NCBI GenBank assembly: GCA_938028745.1
Contig: CALIZL010000079.1
Coordinates: forward strand, 1-64,000
Origin: an uncultured Prevotella sp.
Lineage (GTDB): Bacteria; Bacteroidota; Bacteroidia; Bacteroidales; Bacteroidaceae
Length of the DNA: 64,000 nt
Direction: 5' to 3'
The notes under the pieces: generated by a model
The model's database searches: none
Told to the model about the DNA's origin: nothing
What the model saw: only the letters and a program-made list of their open reading frames with translations
Shown here: positions 50,358-59,544 of the stretch, one piece after another
How the letters are laid out: every line of letters starts with the position of its first letter
Position numbering within the stretch: the first letter of the stretch is position 1
Position numbers and translations under genes: made by a program

Positions 50358-52355
50358 ATGAGACTTAATCTAAGTTCGGAAATCGTTCTAAACAAAATTC
50401 CCGAAGAATATTACAATCCTAAAAACGCCGTCGAACGCTCTGAAATAACACGCTGCGAGAAAATAAACACCGACATCTTCCCCAAGATTGAAGAAGGTGC
50501 CGAACACATCGCACGAGCCATCGAGGCCGAGATAAAATTTAAAAACGATCAAGGCAAGCTTTGCGTGTTGGGCTTGGGAACGGGCAATTCGCTAACGCCC
50601 GTGTTCGAAGAGCTTATCAAACGCCACAAGGAACATGGGTTGAGCTTTGCGCGTGTGGCTGTGTTCAACGCCTACGAGTATTTCCCGCTCAACGAAGGAA
50701 ACCCACATAGCAGCATCAGCCAATTGCGCGAACGCTTTCTCGACCATGTGGACATCGCTCCCGAAAACGTGTTTACGCTCGATGGAACGGTGCCACAAGA
50801 GATGGTGAACAGCAGTTGCAAGCAATATGAGCAGCGCATTGCCGACATGGGCGGCATCGATGTGATGTTGCTTGGCGTGGGTCGTATGGGCAATATCGCC
50901 ACGAACGAACCTGGCAGTGTGCTTACTTCGGGCTCGCGCCTGATACTTATCGATGCCGTTTCGCGCGAAGAAATGACGTTGAGCTTTGGCTCTAAGGAGG
51001 CCGTTCCGCCCTGTTCCATCACTATGGGCATATCTACCATCCTCGGTGCACGTAAGATTTACCTCACTGCTTGGGGCGAAGATAAGGCCGACATCATACA
51101 GAAAGCGGTGGAAGAGAAAATTACCGACGCGCTGCCCGCCTCGTTCTTGCAGACGCATAAGGATGCCAACGTGGTCATCGACCTGCCCGCGGCATCGCGC
51201 CTTACGCGCATTGTGCACCCTTGGTTGGTAACTTCTTGCCAATGGACAGACAAGCTTGTACGTTCGGCTTTGGTGTGGTTGTGCCAGCTAACGGGCAAAC
51301 CCATCCTTAAACTTACCAACAAAGACTATAACGAAAACGGTCTAAGCGAACTCTTGGCTTTGTACGGTTCGGCCTATAATGCCAACATCAAGATTTTTAA
51401 CGACCTGCAACACACCATCACGGGATGGCCTGGTGGTAAGCCTAACGCCGACGATACCTATCGCCCAGAGCGTGCAACGCCTTATCCTAAGCGTGTGATT
51501 ATCTTCTCGCCGCACCCCGATGACGATGTTATCTCTATGGGTGGAACGCTGCGCAGACTGGTTGAGCAGGGTCATGAGGTGCATGTGGCTTACCAAACGT
51601 CGGGCAACATCGCTGTTGGCGACGAAGAAGTAACGCGTTTTATGCACTTCATCAATGGCTTTAACCAGCTTTTCGGTGGCGATTCTGATACCGTTATCAA
51701 GGATAAGTATCGCGAAATAAAGGCTTTCCTCAAAGAGAAGAAAGACAGTATTGGCGATACGCGCGACATTCTTACCATCAAGGGGCTTATCCGTCGCGGC
51801 GAGGCTCGCACGGCTTCAACGTATAACGACATCCCCTTAGAGCGTGTTCACTTCCTCGACTTGCCTTTCTACGAGTCGGGTAAGATAGAGAAACTGCCTA
51901 TGGGCGAGGCCGATGTAAAGGTGGTTCGCGAGTTTATCCACGGCATTCAGCCGCACCAGATATACGTTGCAGGCGACTTGGCCGACCCACATGGTACGCA
52001 CAAGAAGTGTACCGACGCCGTTTTCGCCGCCATTGACGAAGAGTTGAAGGCCGGCGAGAAGTGGCTCGACGACTGTCGCGTATGGATGTACCGTGGCGCT
52101 TGGGCCGAATGGGAAATCGAAAACATCGAAATGTGTGTGCCCATGAGCCCCGAAGAGTTGCGCGCTAAACGCAATTCCATCCTCAAACATCAGTCGCAAA
52201 TGGAGAGCGCGCCTTTCTTGGGCAACGACGAACGCCTATTCTGGCAACGTTCGGAAGACCGAAACCGCGGCACTGCTGCACTATACGATAAGCTTGGCTT
52301 GGCTTGTTACGAGGCTATGGAGGCCTTCGTTGAGTATAAGTTCAAGGAGATGTAG
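50358..52355 (+). CDS. NagB-like domain fused to a PIG-L deacetylase domain
   Basis: 665 residues. The N-terminal half (about 40-290) follows the NagB fold, but the residues matching Asp72, Asp141 and His143 are replaced: FNAYEYFP has Tyr106, and GVGRMGNIATNEP has Met177 and Asn179, while the Glu (184) is kept. It is therefore unlikely to deaminate glucosamine-6-phosphate. The C-terminal half is a PIG-L/LmbE deacetylase with SPHPDDDVISMGGTL (His386, Asp388, Asp389), and DPHGTHK downstream as the probable third zinc ligand. It probably deacetylates an N-acetyl sugar, with the NagB-like part as sensor or scaffold; this is inference. Confidence 0.88.
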   Translation: MRLNLSSEIVLNKIPEEYYNPKNAVERSEITRCEKINTDIFPKIEEGAEHIARAIEAEIKFKNDQGKLCVLGLGTGNSLTPVFEELIKRHKEHGLSFARVAVFNAYEYFPLNEGNPHSSISQLRERFLDHVDIAPENVFTLDGTVPQEMVNSSCKQYEQRIADMGGIDVMLLGVGRMGNIATNEPGSVLTSGSRLILIDAVSREEMTLSFGSKEAVPPCSITMGISTILGARKIYLTAWGEDKADIIQKAVEEKITDALPASFLQTHKDANVVIDLPAASRLTRIVHPWLVTSCQWTDKLVRSALVWLCQLTGKPILKLTNKDYNENGLSELLALYGSAYNANIKIFNDLQHTITGWPGGKPNADDTYRPERATPYPKRVIIFSPHPDDDVISMGGTLRRLVEQGHEVHVAYQTSGNIAVGDEEVTRFMHFINGFNQLFGGDSDTVIKDKYREIKAFLKEKKDSIGDTRDILTIKGLIRRGEARTASTYNDIPLERVHFLDLPFYESGKIEKLPMGEADVKVVREFIHGIQPHQIYVAGDLADPHGTHKKCTDAVFAAIDEELKAGEKWLDDCRVWMYRGAWAEWEIENIEMCVPMSPEELRAKRNSILKHQSQMESAPFLGNDERLFWQRSEDRNRGTAALYDKLGLACYEAMEAFVEYKFKEM

Positions 52356-52590
52356 CGGATAAAGAGGGGAGGAGGAGTTACTAGTTAACAAGTAGACGAG
52401 TTGACAAGCTAACCAATTAGCACGTTGACGAGTTGGCGAGTTGACACGTTAACCATTCGCCCTCACCATACAGACAATACCATTTAAATCCCCGTTGGAC
52501 TTATTCTTGCGATGCGTTTGCCGCCGTGCAGCGTATTTAAGCGTAAACCCAATGGGGATTTTGCCTAATCTAAACGATCATATTATCATC
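52356..52590. other. Spacer with a short octamer array
   Basis: 52376-52452 contains units such as GACGAGTT, GACAAGCT, GGCGAGTT in 8-base phase. AAATCCCCGTTGG (near 52488) and CCAATGGGGATTT (near 52550) are complementary across 50 bases. No gene is present. Confidence 0.55.
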
Positions 52591-53679
52591 ATGGAAGAAA
52601 AGAATTTGCTCCAACTGGTGTCGCATTTCGACGTGAAGGGCACCGTTAAGAGCGTGAAACCACTGGGAAACGGACTGATTAACGACACCTATAAGGTGAC
52701 GATGAACGAACCGAACGCCCCCTGTTACGTGTTGCAACGCATCAACAATGCCATCTTTAAAGATGTGGAACTGCTGCAACGAAACATCGAAACCGTTACC
52801 GCGCACTTGCGAAAGAAACTGGAAGAGCAGGGCGCAACCGACATCGACCGCCGCGTGCTGACCTTCATCAAGGCCGAAACGGGCAAGACTTATTGGCGCG
52901 AAACCGACGATACTTATTGGCGCATGATGCTGTTTATACCCGATGCCTATACCTACGAGACGGTGAACGAAGAATATTCGCATGCCGCTGGTTTGGCTTT
53001 CGGACAGTTCGAGGCCGCCCTTGTAGACCTCCCCGCCGAATTGGGAGAAACCATTCCCGATTTCCACAACATGGAATTGCGTGCCCGACAGCTGAAAGAG
53101 GCCGTGCAGAAAGACCCCGTTAAGCGCCTTTCTGTGGTGAAAGACATCGTTGAGGAGCTTAATAACAACATGGAAGAGATGTGCAAAGCCGAACAACTTT
53201 ACCGAGAAGGCAAGCTGCCTAAGCGCATTTGCCACTGCGATACCAAGGTAAACAACATGATGTTTGATGCCGATGGCCATATTCTTTGCGTTATCGACCT
53301 CGACACGGTGATGCCAAGCTTTGTGTTTTCTGATTATGGCGACTTCCTACGCACTGGCGCAAACTACACCGCCGAAGACGATCCCAACCTCGCTAACGTG
53401 GGCTTCAATATGTCTATCTTTAAGGCTTTCACCAAGGGTTACTTAACTTCGGCAGGCGCATTCCTCACACCCATCGAGCGCGAAAACTTGCCTTTCGCAG
53501 CCAAACTCTTCCCCTTTATGCAGTGTGTGCGTTTCCTTACCGATTATATCAACGGCGACGAGTACTACAAAATAAAGTATCCCGAACACAATCTCGACCG
53601 TGCTAAGAACCAGTTGGCACTGTTCAACAGCGTTTGTTCGCACGAAGAAGAGATGCAACGCTTTATTGCCGAATGCTAA
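52591..53679 (+). CDS. Phosphotransferase-family sugar kinase, NahK-like
   Basis: 362 residues, about the length of N-acetylhexosamine 1-kinase. Kinase-like (APH) fold: the glycine loop region is VKPLGNGLINDTYKV, the catalytic segment is ICHCDTKVNNMMFD (Asp217, Asn222) and the metal-binding Asp is in CVIDLDTVMP (Asp236). It would phosphorylate GlcNAc/GalNAc or a related sugar at C1 in salvage. It follows nagB and the PIG-L fusion in the same direction, which supports an amino-sugar role. The ATG at 52591 starts the conserved region; earlier in-frame codons are poor. The exact substrate is inferred. Confidence 0.8.
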   Translation: MEEKNLLQLVSHFDVKGTVKSVKPLGNGLINDTYKVTMNEPNAPCYVLQRINNAIFKDVELLQRNIETVTAHLRKKLEEQGATDIDRRVLTFIKAETGKTYWRETDDTYWRMMLFIPDAYTYETVNEEYSHAAGLAFGQFEAALVDLPAELGETIPDFHNMELRARQLKEAVQKDPVKRLSVVKDIVEELNNNMEEMCKAEQLYREGKLPKRICHCDTKVNNMMFDADGHILCVIDLDTVMPSFVFSDYGDFLRTGANYTAEDDPNLANVGFNMSIFKAFTKGYLTSAGAFLTPIERENLPFAAKLFPFMQCVRFLTDYINGDEYYKIKYPEHNLDRAKNQLALFNSVCSHEEEMQRFIAEC

Positions 53680-53772
53680 ATCATTGCGGCTAAGGCCCGG
53701 TAGGGGTGCAACCAAAGGGCTGCATCCCTGCTCGGTCGTGGCCAATTACACCCTAACACCAATTTCCAAAGC

Positions 53773-54429
53773 ATGAATAACTATCTTGTAAAGTCCATTT
53801 CTGCCAGCGATGTAAAGGCCGAAAACGTGCCATCGCTGCTCGATAAGGCCGAAATTCCCTTTGAAACCATCGACAATGTTAATTGGGCGGAGGCCTTTCC
53901 TTGCAAGCCCAACGTGGCGTTTCGTATGGCTTATGCCGGCGATAAGATACTGCTAAACTTCCAAGTAGAAGAAGATAGCGTGCGTGCCGTTGCCCCCGAA
54001 GACAACGGACGCGTGTGGGAAGACTCGTGTTGTGAGTTCTTTGTCAGTCCTACCGATGATGGAACGTATTACAATATCGAGTGTAATTGCGCAGGAACAC
54101 TCCTTGTTGGTTTCGGTCCTGGACGCGAAGGGCGGCAACATTTGCCCGCAGACGTGTTGCAAAAGGTTGGCCGATGGTCGTCATTAGGTCGTCAACCATT
54201 CGACGAAAGGGTGGGGAAGTGCCATTGGCAGATGGCCTTGGTCATTCCCACAAGCCTTTTTATGCACCACCCCAACTTGCAATTGCAGGGCAACAGCATG
54301 CGTGCCAACTTCTATAAATGTGGCGATAAGACGCAAAAGCCCCACTTCCTATCGTGGAATCCCATTGCTTTGCCCAAGCCCGACTTCCATTGTCCGCCCT
54401 TCTTCGGCACCATTTCTTTCGCTCGTTAA
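53773..54429 (+). CDS. CBM9-like carbohydrate-binding protein
   Basis: 218 residues without a signal peptide. The pattern matches the CBM9/DOMON-like family of Bacteroidetes: FRMAYAGDKILLNFQVEEDSV, then VWEDSCCEFFVSPTDDGTYY and ECNCAGTLL, and the end MRANFYKCGDKTQKPHFLSW. It likely binds a sugar, perhaps bound to one of the neighbouring enzymes. It follows the NahK-like gene by about 90 bases and ends 29 bases before the helicase gene. Confidence 0.75.
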   Translation: MNNYLVKSISASDVKAENVPSLLDKAEIPFETIDNVNWAEAFPCKPNVAFRMAYAGDKILLNFQVEEDSVRAVAPEDNGRVWEDSCCEFFVSPTDDGTYYNIECNCAGTLLVGFGPGREGRQHLPADVLQKVGRWSSLGRQPFDERVGKCHWQMALVIPTSLFMHHPNLQLQGNSMRANFYKCGDKTQKPHFLSWNPIALPKPDFHCPPFFGTISFAR

Positions 54430-54458
54430 CCCCTCTTCGCCCCCTCCAATCAACGAAT

Positions 54459-57161
54459 ATGTCCAATACCACACAAGCTTGGCAACCCGACGAAAGCCAA
54501 CAACGGGTGATAAACTTGCAACAAGGCATTCACCTTGTGTTGGCTCCGCCGGGGTGCGGAAAAACACAAATACTTACCGAACGCGTGCGCTTGGCTCGTA
54601 AAAACGGAGTGAACTACGCCGACATGCTGTGTCTTACCTTCACAAACCGTGCTGCACGCGGTATGGTAGAGCGCATAAAGGCCAACATCGACGATGTTGC
54701 CGCGGCCGAAGTGTACGTAGGCAACGTGCATCGCTTTTGTTCGCGCTTTCTATACGACAACGGATTGATTGCCGCCGAGACGTCGGTTATCGACGACGAC
54801 GATGCCCTGAGCATCCTTACGCGCTACACCGAGGAAGACGAAATGAAGGTGGCCGAAAGCTTTAAACGCCGTCGCGACTACTTTGAAATTATCTTCTTGT
54901 CGCACCTGATGCACCAAATTGCGCAAGCACATCCCAAAAACTTGCGCCTACACGCCGACTGCTTGTCGGCCGAAGACGTGCACGCCATGCGCAAGTTGTG
55001 CGAACTGAACCGCATAGACTTCACACCGCAGGCCATGACCGACATCTACCTGCACGCCTCCACCTACGAAACCATGTTGCAGGGCGCACAGATAGACTAC
55101 GCGGCACTTTGTCTTGTGGTGGCCCTTTTGCGCAAAATGAAGTTCGCCAAGCAATACGAAGACTACAAACGAGAAAACAAACTGGTTGATTTTGAAGACC
55201 TTTTGCTCCTTACTTACGATGCACTAGTGGCCGATGTAGCGGGCGTTTATCGGCGATATGCTTGGTTGCAGGTAGACGAAGTGCAAGACCTTAACCCCCT
55301 GCAACTAGCCATTGTCGATGCGCTAACGGCCAAAGAAAACCCCACGGTGATGTTTCTGGGCGACGAACAACAGGCCATTTTCTCCTTTATGGGGGCGAAA
55401 CTAGACACGCTTAACCAACTTAGGCAGCGTTGCGGAACCCATGTTCACCACCTTTCTGTTAACCATCGTTCGCCAAAATACTTGCTCAACGTGTTCAATA
55501 CCTACGCCAAAGCCATGCTCAACATCGACGAACGACTGCTGCCCGAGGCCGACAACAGCGACATGGGCACAGGAAACGAACTGCAAGTGGTAAGCAGTAA
55601 CGTGTTGGACACCGAGTATAAGGACGTGGCAAGGCTGGCAGGAAACCTGCAAACACAAAGTCCTAACGAAACAACGGCCATCATTGTAAACGCCAATCGC
55701 GACGCCGACGACCTTAGTCGCGCACTTCATGCGCAGGGTTTGAGCCATTTCAAGGTGTCGGGACAAGACCTCTTCGCCTCGCCAGAGGTAAAGCTACTCT
55801 TCGCCCACCTTAACATATTGGCCAACGCTCACAACTTTATAGCTTGGGCTAGGCTACTAAAAGGCTTGCGTGTATTTGAAGGTAACGCTGCCGCACGCAA
55901 TTTTGTGCAAGCCCTTTTGCGCTGTGCCATGCTGCCAACCGACCTGCTTTCGGCCGATAAATCTAGTTATATCGAGCGTTTCGCCCATTGTTTCGATACC
56001 GAAGAGATAGTGGTTTTCGACACCGAAACCACGGGTCTGAACGTCTTTGAAGACGACATCGTGCAGATTGCAGCCGTAAAAATGCGTGCCGGATGCGTGG
56101 TGGAGGGGTCGGCTTTCAACGTTTTCATCAAGACAGAACGCCCCATTCCTGCCATGCTTGGCGACATTCCCAACCCCATTGTGGCCGAATTGCAGCACAA
56201 CACCTGTCTGCCTGCCGCACAAGCCCTGCAAAGCTTTATGCAATATGTGGGCAACAGCATGCTGTTGGCTCACAATGCCGACTTCGATTACAACATTCTC
56301 CGCTTTAATTTGCAACGCTATTGCCCCTCGATAGACTTGCACGCCACCCATCCCACATACTTCGATTCGCTCAAAATCATTCGGTTGCTCCAGCCAGGCC
56401 TTAAACAATACAAGCTTAAAGCCTTGCTCGAAGTGCTGCATTTGGAAGGAACAAACTCGCACTTGGCCGACGAAGACGTGCAAGCCACGGTGAGCTTGGT
56501 GGGCTATTGCAGGCAAAAGGCAGCCGAGATGATACCTGCCCAGCAGCAATTTCTGGCTCGTCAGCGCGTGCAACATTGTGCCGCGGTGTTTCGCCAACGT
56601 TATGCCGAGCTTTTCAATGCCCACTATGCACGGCTCTATTGCGTGCCCACCGAGGGCTCAAAGCCAGCCTTGGTGCAGGCGATAAACGATTTCTACACCT
56701 TCCTTCTCGAAGAAAACCACATCCAACCCGTGCCCAACATCGCCTATGTTGAGGCCTATTTGCAGGGCAACATGCTTGCCGGCGACGAGGCACAAGCCTT
56801 GGTTCAGCAACTGCAAGCCCACATTATGGAGCTGAACACCTTGAAAGAGGCCGACCTTTGCGGTAGCGATTTCATTGCCGAACGCATCTACGTAACCACC
56901 ATCCACAAGGCTAAGGGGTTGGAATTCGACAATGTGCTGATATTCGATGCCGTAGATGGGCGTTATCCCAACTTCTATACGCGCACCGATGAGCGGCAAA
57001 CAAGCGAAGATGCACGCAAGTTTTACGTGGCCATGACGCGTGCCAAGCGGCGCCTTTTCGTGTCGTGGGCACTGTCGCGCGAGGCATACAACGGCACGTC
57101 GCGCCCCTGCGAGTTAACCCCTTTCATGCGGCCTGTGCTGCATCTCTTTGCAGGTGGTTAG
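54459..57161 (+). CDS. UvrD/PcrA-type helicase with an embedded DnaQ-type exonuclease domain
   Basis: 900 residues. Superfamily 1 helicase motifs are in order: Walker A APPGCGKTQ (about 29-37), LCLTFTNRAA, Walker B QVDEVQDLNP (about 272) and GDEQQAIFSFMGA. Motifs V and VI come only at about 812 (TTIHKAKGLEF) and 859 (VAMTRAKRRLFV). Between them, at about 518-680, is a complete DEDDh 3'-5' exonuclease: Asp521 and Glu523 in FDTETTG, Asp610 in AHNADFDYN, and His668 and Asp673 in HLADEDVQAT. The enzyme could unwind and degrade DNA ends during repair. The in-frame codon at 54354 lies inside the previous gene; the ATG at 54459 fits. Confidence 0.92.
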   Translation: MSNTTQAWQPDESQQRVINLQQGIHLVLAPPGCGKTQILTERVRLARKNGVNYADMLCLTFTNRAARGMVERIKANIDDVAAAEVYVGNVHRFCSRFLYDNGLIAAETSVIDDDDALSILTRYTEEDEMKVAESFKRRRDYFEIIFLSHLMHQIAQAHPKNLRLHADCLSAEDVHAMRKLCELNRIDFTPQAMTDIYLHASTYETMLQGAQIDYAALCLVVALLRKMKFAKQYEDYKRENKLVDFEDLLLLTYDALVADVAGVYRRYAWLQVDEVQDLNPLQLAIVDALTAKENPTVMFLGDEQQAIFSFMGAKLDTLNQLRQRCGTHVHHLSVNHRSPKYLLNVFNTYAKAMLNIDERLLPEADNSDMGTGNELQVVSSNVLDTEYKDVARLAGNLQTQSPNETTAIIVNANRDADDLSRALHAQGLSHFKVSGQDLFASPEVKLLFAHLNILANAHNFIAWARLLKGLRVFEGNAAARNFVQALLRCAMLPTDLLSADKSSYIERFAHCFDTEEIVVFDTETTGLNVFEDDIVQIAAVKMRAGCVVEGSAFNVFIKTERPIPAMLGDIPNPIVAELQHNTCLPAAQALQSFMQYVGNSMLLAHNADFDYNILRFNLQRYCPSIDLHATHPTYFDSLKIIRLLQPGLKQYKLKALLEVLHLEGTNSHLADEDVQATVSLVGYCRQKAAEMIPAQQQFLARQRVQHCAAVFRQRYAELFNAHYARLYCVPTEGSKPALVQAINDFYTFLLEENHIQPVPNIAYVEAYLQGNMLAGDEAQALVQQLQAHIMELNTLKEADLCGSDFIAERIYVTTIHKAKGLEFDNVLIFDAVDGRYPNFYTRTDERQTSEDARKFYVAMTRAKRRLFVSWALSREAYNGTSRPCELTPFMRPVLHLFAGG

Positions 57162-57225
57162 TCCTACGATGTCTTTTTCCACTTTATTTTTCATTCCATC
57201 ACACACTCATACCATATTATAATAT

Positions 57226-59358
57226 ATGCGAGCAAAACTGCTTATCCTTACGTTTCTAACCTTCGTGCTTATCACTTTTGCCATTCCCACCATGCCAGGG
57301 ATATGGCGAACGGCCAAGCTTGCCGATGGAACAGAGATACGACTTGAACAAGTGGGCGACGAAAACCTGCACTATTGGCGCGATGTTCGTGGCGTTTGCT
57401 ATAACGTAGACGATGAGGGCGTGGCCACACCCATCGCCAATATCGGGGTAGTAAGGGCGAAAGCGGCCACCCGAATAGCACAAAACAACGCCCGCCGCGC
57501 TGCTGCCGCCACTCGCACGGTAGGCATTTCGCGCCGACATGTGGGCAAACGCAAGGGGCTTATCGTGCTGGTTAACTTCACCGACGTGCGTTTTCAGTCT
57601 GCCCACACCAAGTCTTTGCTTTCGCGAATGGCCAACGAGGAGGGCTTTACCTATAAAGACGGACACCGCGGAAGTCTGCACGACTACTTTAAAGACCAAA
57701 GTAACGGCCTGTTCCATCTCACTTTCGATGTGGTAGGTCCCGTTCAGCTGCGCCACGACATGGCTTATTATGGCAAAGACACGCTCGATTGGCGTGGTTC
57801 GCGCAGCGATGTGCGCGCTGGGCAGATGGTGGCCGAGGCATGTTTGGCCATTAAAGACTCGGTGAACTTTCGCGATTACGACTGGGATGGCGATAATGTA
57901 GTCGACCAAGTGCTGGTTATCTACGCCGGTTATGGGCAGGCATCGGGTGGTGGTAGCAACACCATCTGGCCACACGAGTGGGCTTTGCAATACTCCGATT
58001 ACGGTAGTGTGTTGCGCATTGGCGGCAACATGCTGATTAATACCTACGCATGCAGCAACGAATTGAACTTTAATACCACCAAGTTGGGCGGCTTTGGAAC
58101 GGCTTGCCACGAGTTTACGCACTGCCTAGGACTGCCCGACATGTACGATACTTCTGGGAAAGAGAGTCTTGGTATGGGCTTTTACGATTTGATGAGTGCA
58201 GGCAATTACAATGGCGAAGGCTATGTTCCGGCGGGCTATACCAGCTACGAAAAGATGTTTGTAGGTTGGTTGACTGCCCAAGAACTAACGCGCGACACCA
58301 CCATTACAGGCATGAAACCGCTAAGCGAGCATGGCGAGGCCTTCATCATACGCAACGATGCCAACCCAGATGAGTATTACCTGTTGGAGAATAGGCAACG
58401 AAGTGGTTGGGACATGCACTTACCTGGCGAGGGCTTATTGGTGCTCCATGTGGACTTCGACCAAATGGACTGGCTGACCAATCGTGTAAATGCCAACCCC
58501 CAACATCAGCGTTGCACCCTTGTTCCGGCCGATAATCGCCAACGAAAGATATTTAATGCGCAAGACAGCATACCCTATCCGCAAGCAGGAAACGATAGTA
58601 TTACGGCCACATCGCTACCTGCTGCCTCGGTTTTCACCTCCGATTTTGACGAACGTTACAGACTAAACAAGTCGGTGTTGGGCATCAAAATCAACGACGA
58701 AGGCCGCGCATCGTTCGCCTTCCGCCTAGACGACTTGCGACCAAAAGGCTTGAAAGGCGACACCTTGTTTTACGAATCGTTCGATAGTTGCGACGGCAAG
58801 GGCGGCAACGACGGACGGTGGGGTGGCTATATTGGTGCTGGTAAATTCAAACCCGACCACCAAGACTGGCGTTTTGCGGTGCCCGAAGCCACGTCGGCAG
58901 GCAGCCGTTGCGCCCTGATTGGTACAAGTACGAAGTACGGCATTGTTGAAAGCACACCTTTGTTTTACGTTGAAGACGGCAGCACCATCACCTTTAAGGC
59001 TGCCGCATGGAACAACGAGGAGGGTAGTTTAACAGTGGCGAGCCTCAATCCAAAGGTGCAACTGTCTGAAACCCGACTCAAATTGCCCAACCGCATGTGG
59101 CAAACCTTCACGCTTACCGTTAAGGGCAGCGGTTTGTTACGTCTCAGTATGCGCAATGGTCAGCGCCGTTTCTTCCTCGACGAACTGCTGGTTAAGCGCC
59201 CTGCCACAACCTCTATCACCGACATTCCCACTGTCCAGCCCGTCCCTCGCGCCACCTCTGGCCGCATATATAGCCTCGATGGCGTGTATCTTGGCACCAA
59301 TATCAATGCGCTAAGCAAGGGTGTATATATTGTGGATGGTAAGAAAGTGGTGAAATAG
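57226..59358 (+). CDS. Secreted M6 family metalloprotease
   Basis: 710 residues. A signal peptide (LLILTFLTFVLITFA) is followed by an M6 (immune inhibitor A-like) catalytic domain with zinc site CHEFTHCLGLPD (His295, Glu296, His299; Asp305 as possible third ligand) and DWDGDNVVDQVLVIYAGYGQ before it. A MAM- or jelly-roll-like domain follows (about 500-660). A C-terminal tail of the kind GRIYSLDGVYLG, ending KGVYIVDGKKVVK, resembles type IX secretion signals of Prevotella. Predicted to be exported and surface-attached or released; it degrades host or dietary proteins in related species. Confidence 0.88.
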   Translation: MRAKLLILTFLTFVLITFAIPTMPGIWRTAKLADGTEIRLEQVGDENLHYWRDVRGVCYNVDDEGVATPIANIGVVRAKAATRIAQNNARRAAAATRTVGISRRHVGKRKGLIVLVNFTDVRFQSAHTKSLLSRMANEEGFTYKDGHRGSLHDYFKDQSNGLFHLTFDVVGPVQLRHDMAYYGKDTLDWRGSRSDVRAGQMVAEACLAIKDSVNFRDYDWDGDNVVDQVLVIYAGYGQASGGGSNTIWPHEWALQYSDYGSVLRIGGNMLINTYACSNELNFNTTKLGGFGTACHEFTHCLGLPDMYDTSGKESLGMGFYDLMSAGNYNGEGYVPAGYTSYEKMFVGWLTAQELTRDTTITGMKPLSEHGEAFIIRNDANPDEYYLLENRQRSGWDMHLPGEGLLVLHVDFDQMDWLTNRVNANPQHQRCTLVPADNRQRKIFNAQDSIPYPQAGNDSITATSLPAASVFTSDFDERYRLNKSVLGIKINDEGRASFAFRLDDLRPKGLKGDTLFYESFDSCDGKGGNDGRWGGYIGAGKFKPDHQDWRFAVPEATSAGSRCALIGTSTKYGIVESTPLFYVEDGSTITFKAAAWNNEEGSLTVASLNPKVQLSETRLKLPNRMWQTFTLTVKGSGLLRLSMRNGQRRFFLDELLVKRPATTSITDIPTVQPVPRATSGRIYSLDGVYLGTNINALSKGVYIVDGKKVVK

Positions 59359-59383
59359 AAGTAACTACCAGCCTCACCCCCAG

Positions 59384-59405
59384 CCCCTCTCCAAGGGGAG
59401 AGGGG
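59384..59405. terminator. CCCCTCTCC/GGAGAGGGG hairpin
   Basis: Perfect 9-bp stem with a 4-base loop, about 25 bases after the M6 protease stop. There is no T-run; the same type of C-rich/G-rich palindrome is common between genes in many bacteria. It may stop transcription or be a small repeat. Confidence 0.5.
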
Positions 59406-59544
59406 AGTGATATGCCTTGTTGCGATGGTGCATTGTGGTCAGTTGTTTGTTTTTAGTGGGCGATGGTTTGCTCGCTTTTTTGGGGGTAAGTACCCCTTGT
59501 GCGTGCGTAAATAACGAAGTGATGACGTGTCTTGAACAATAAAA

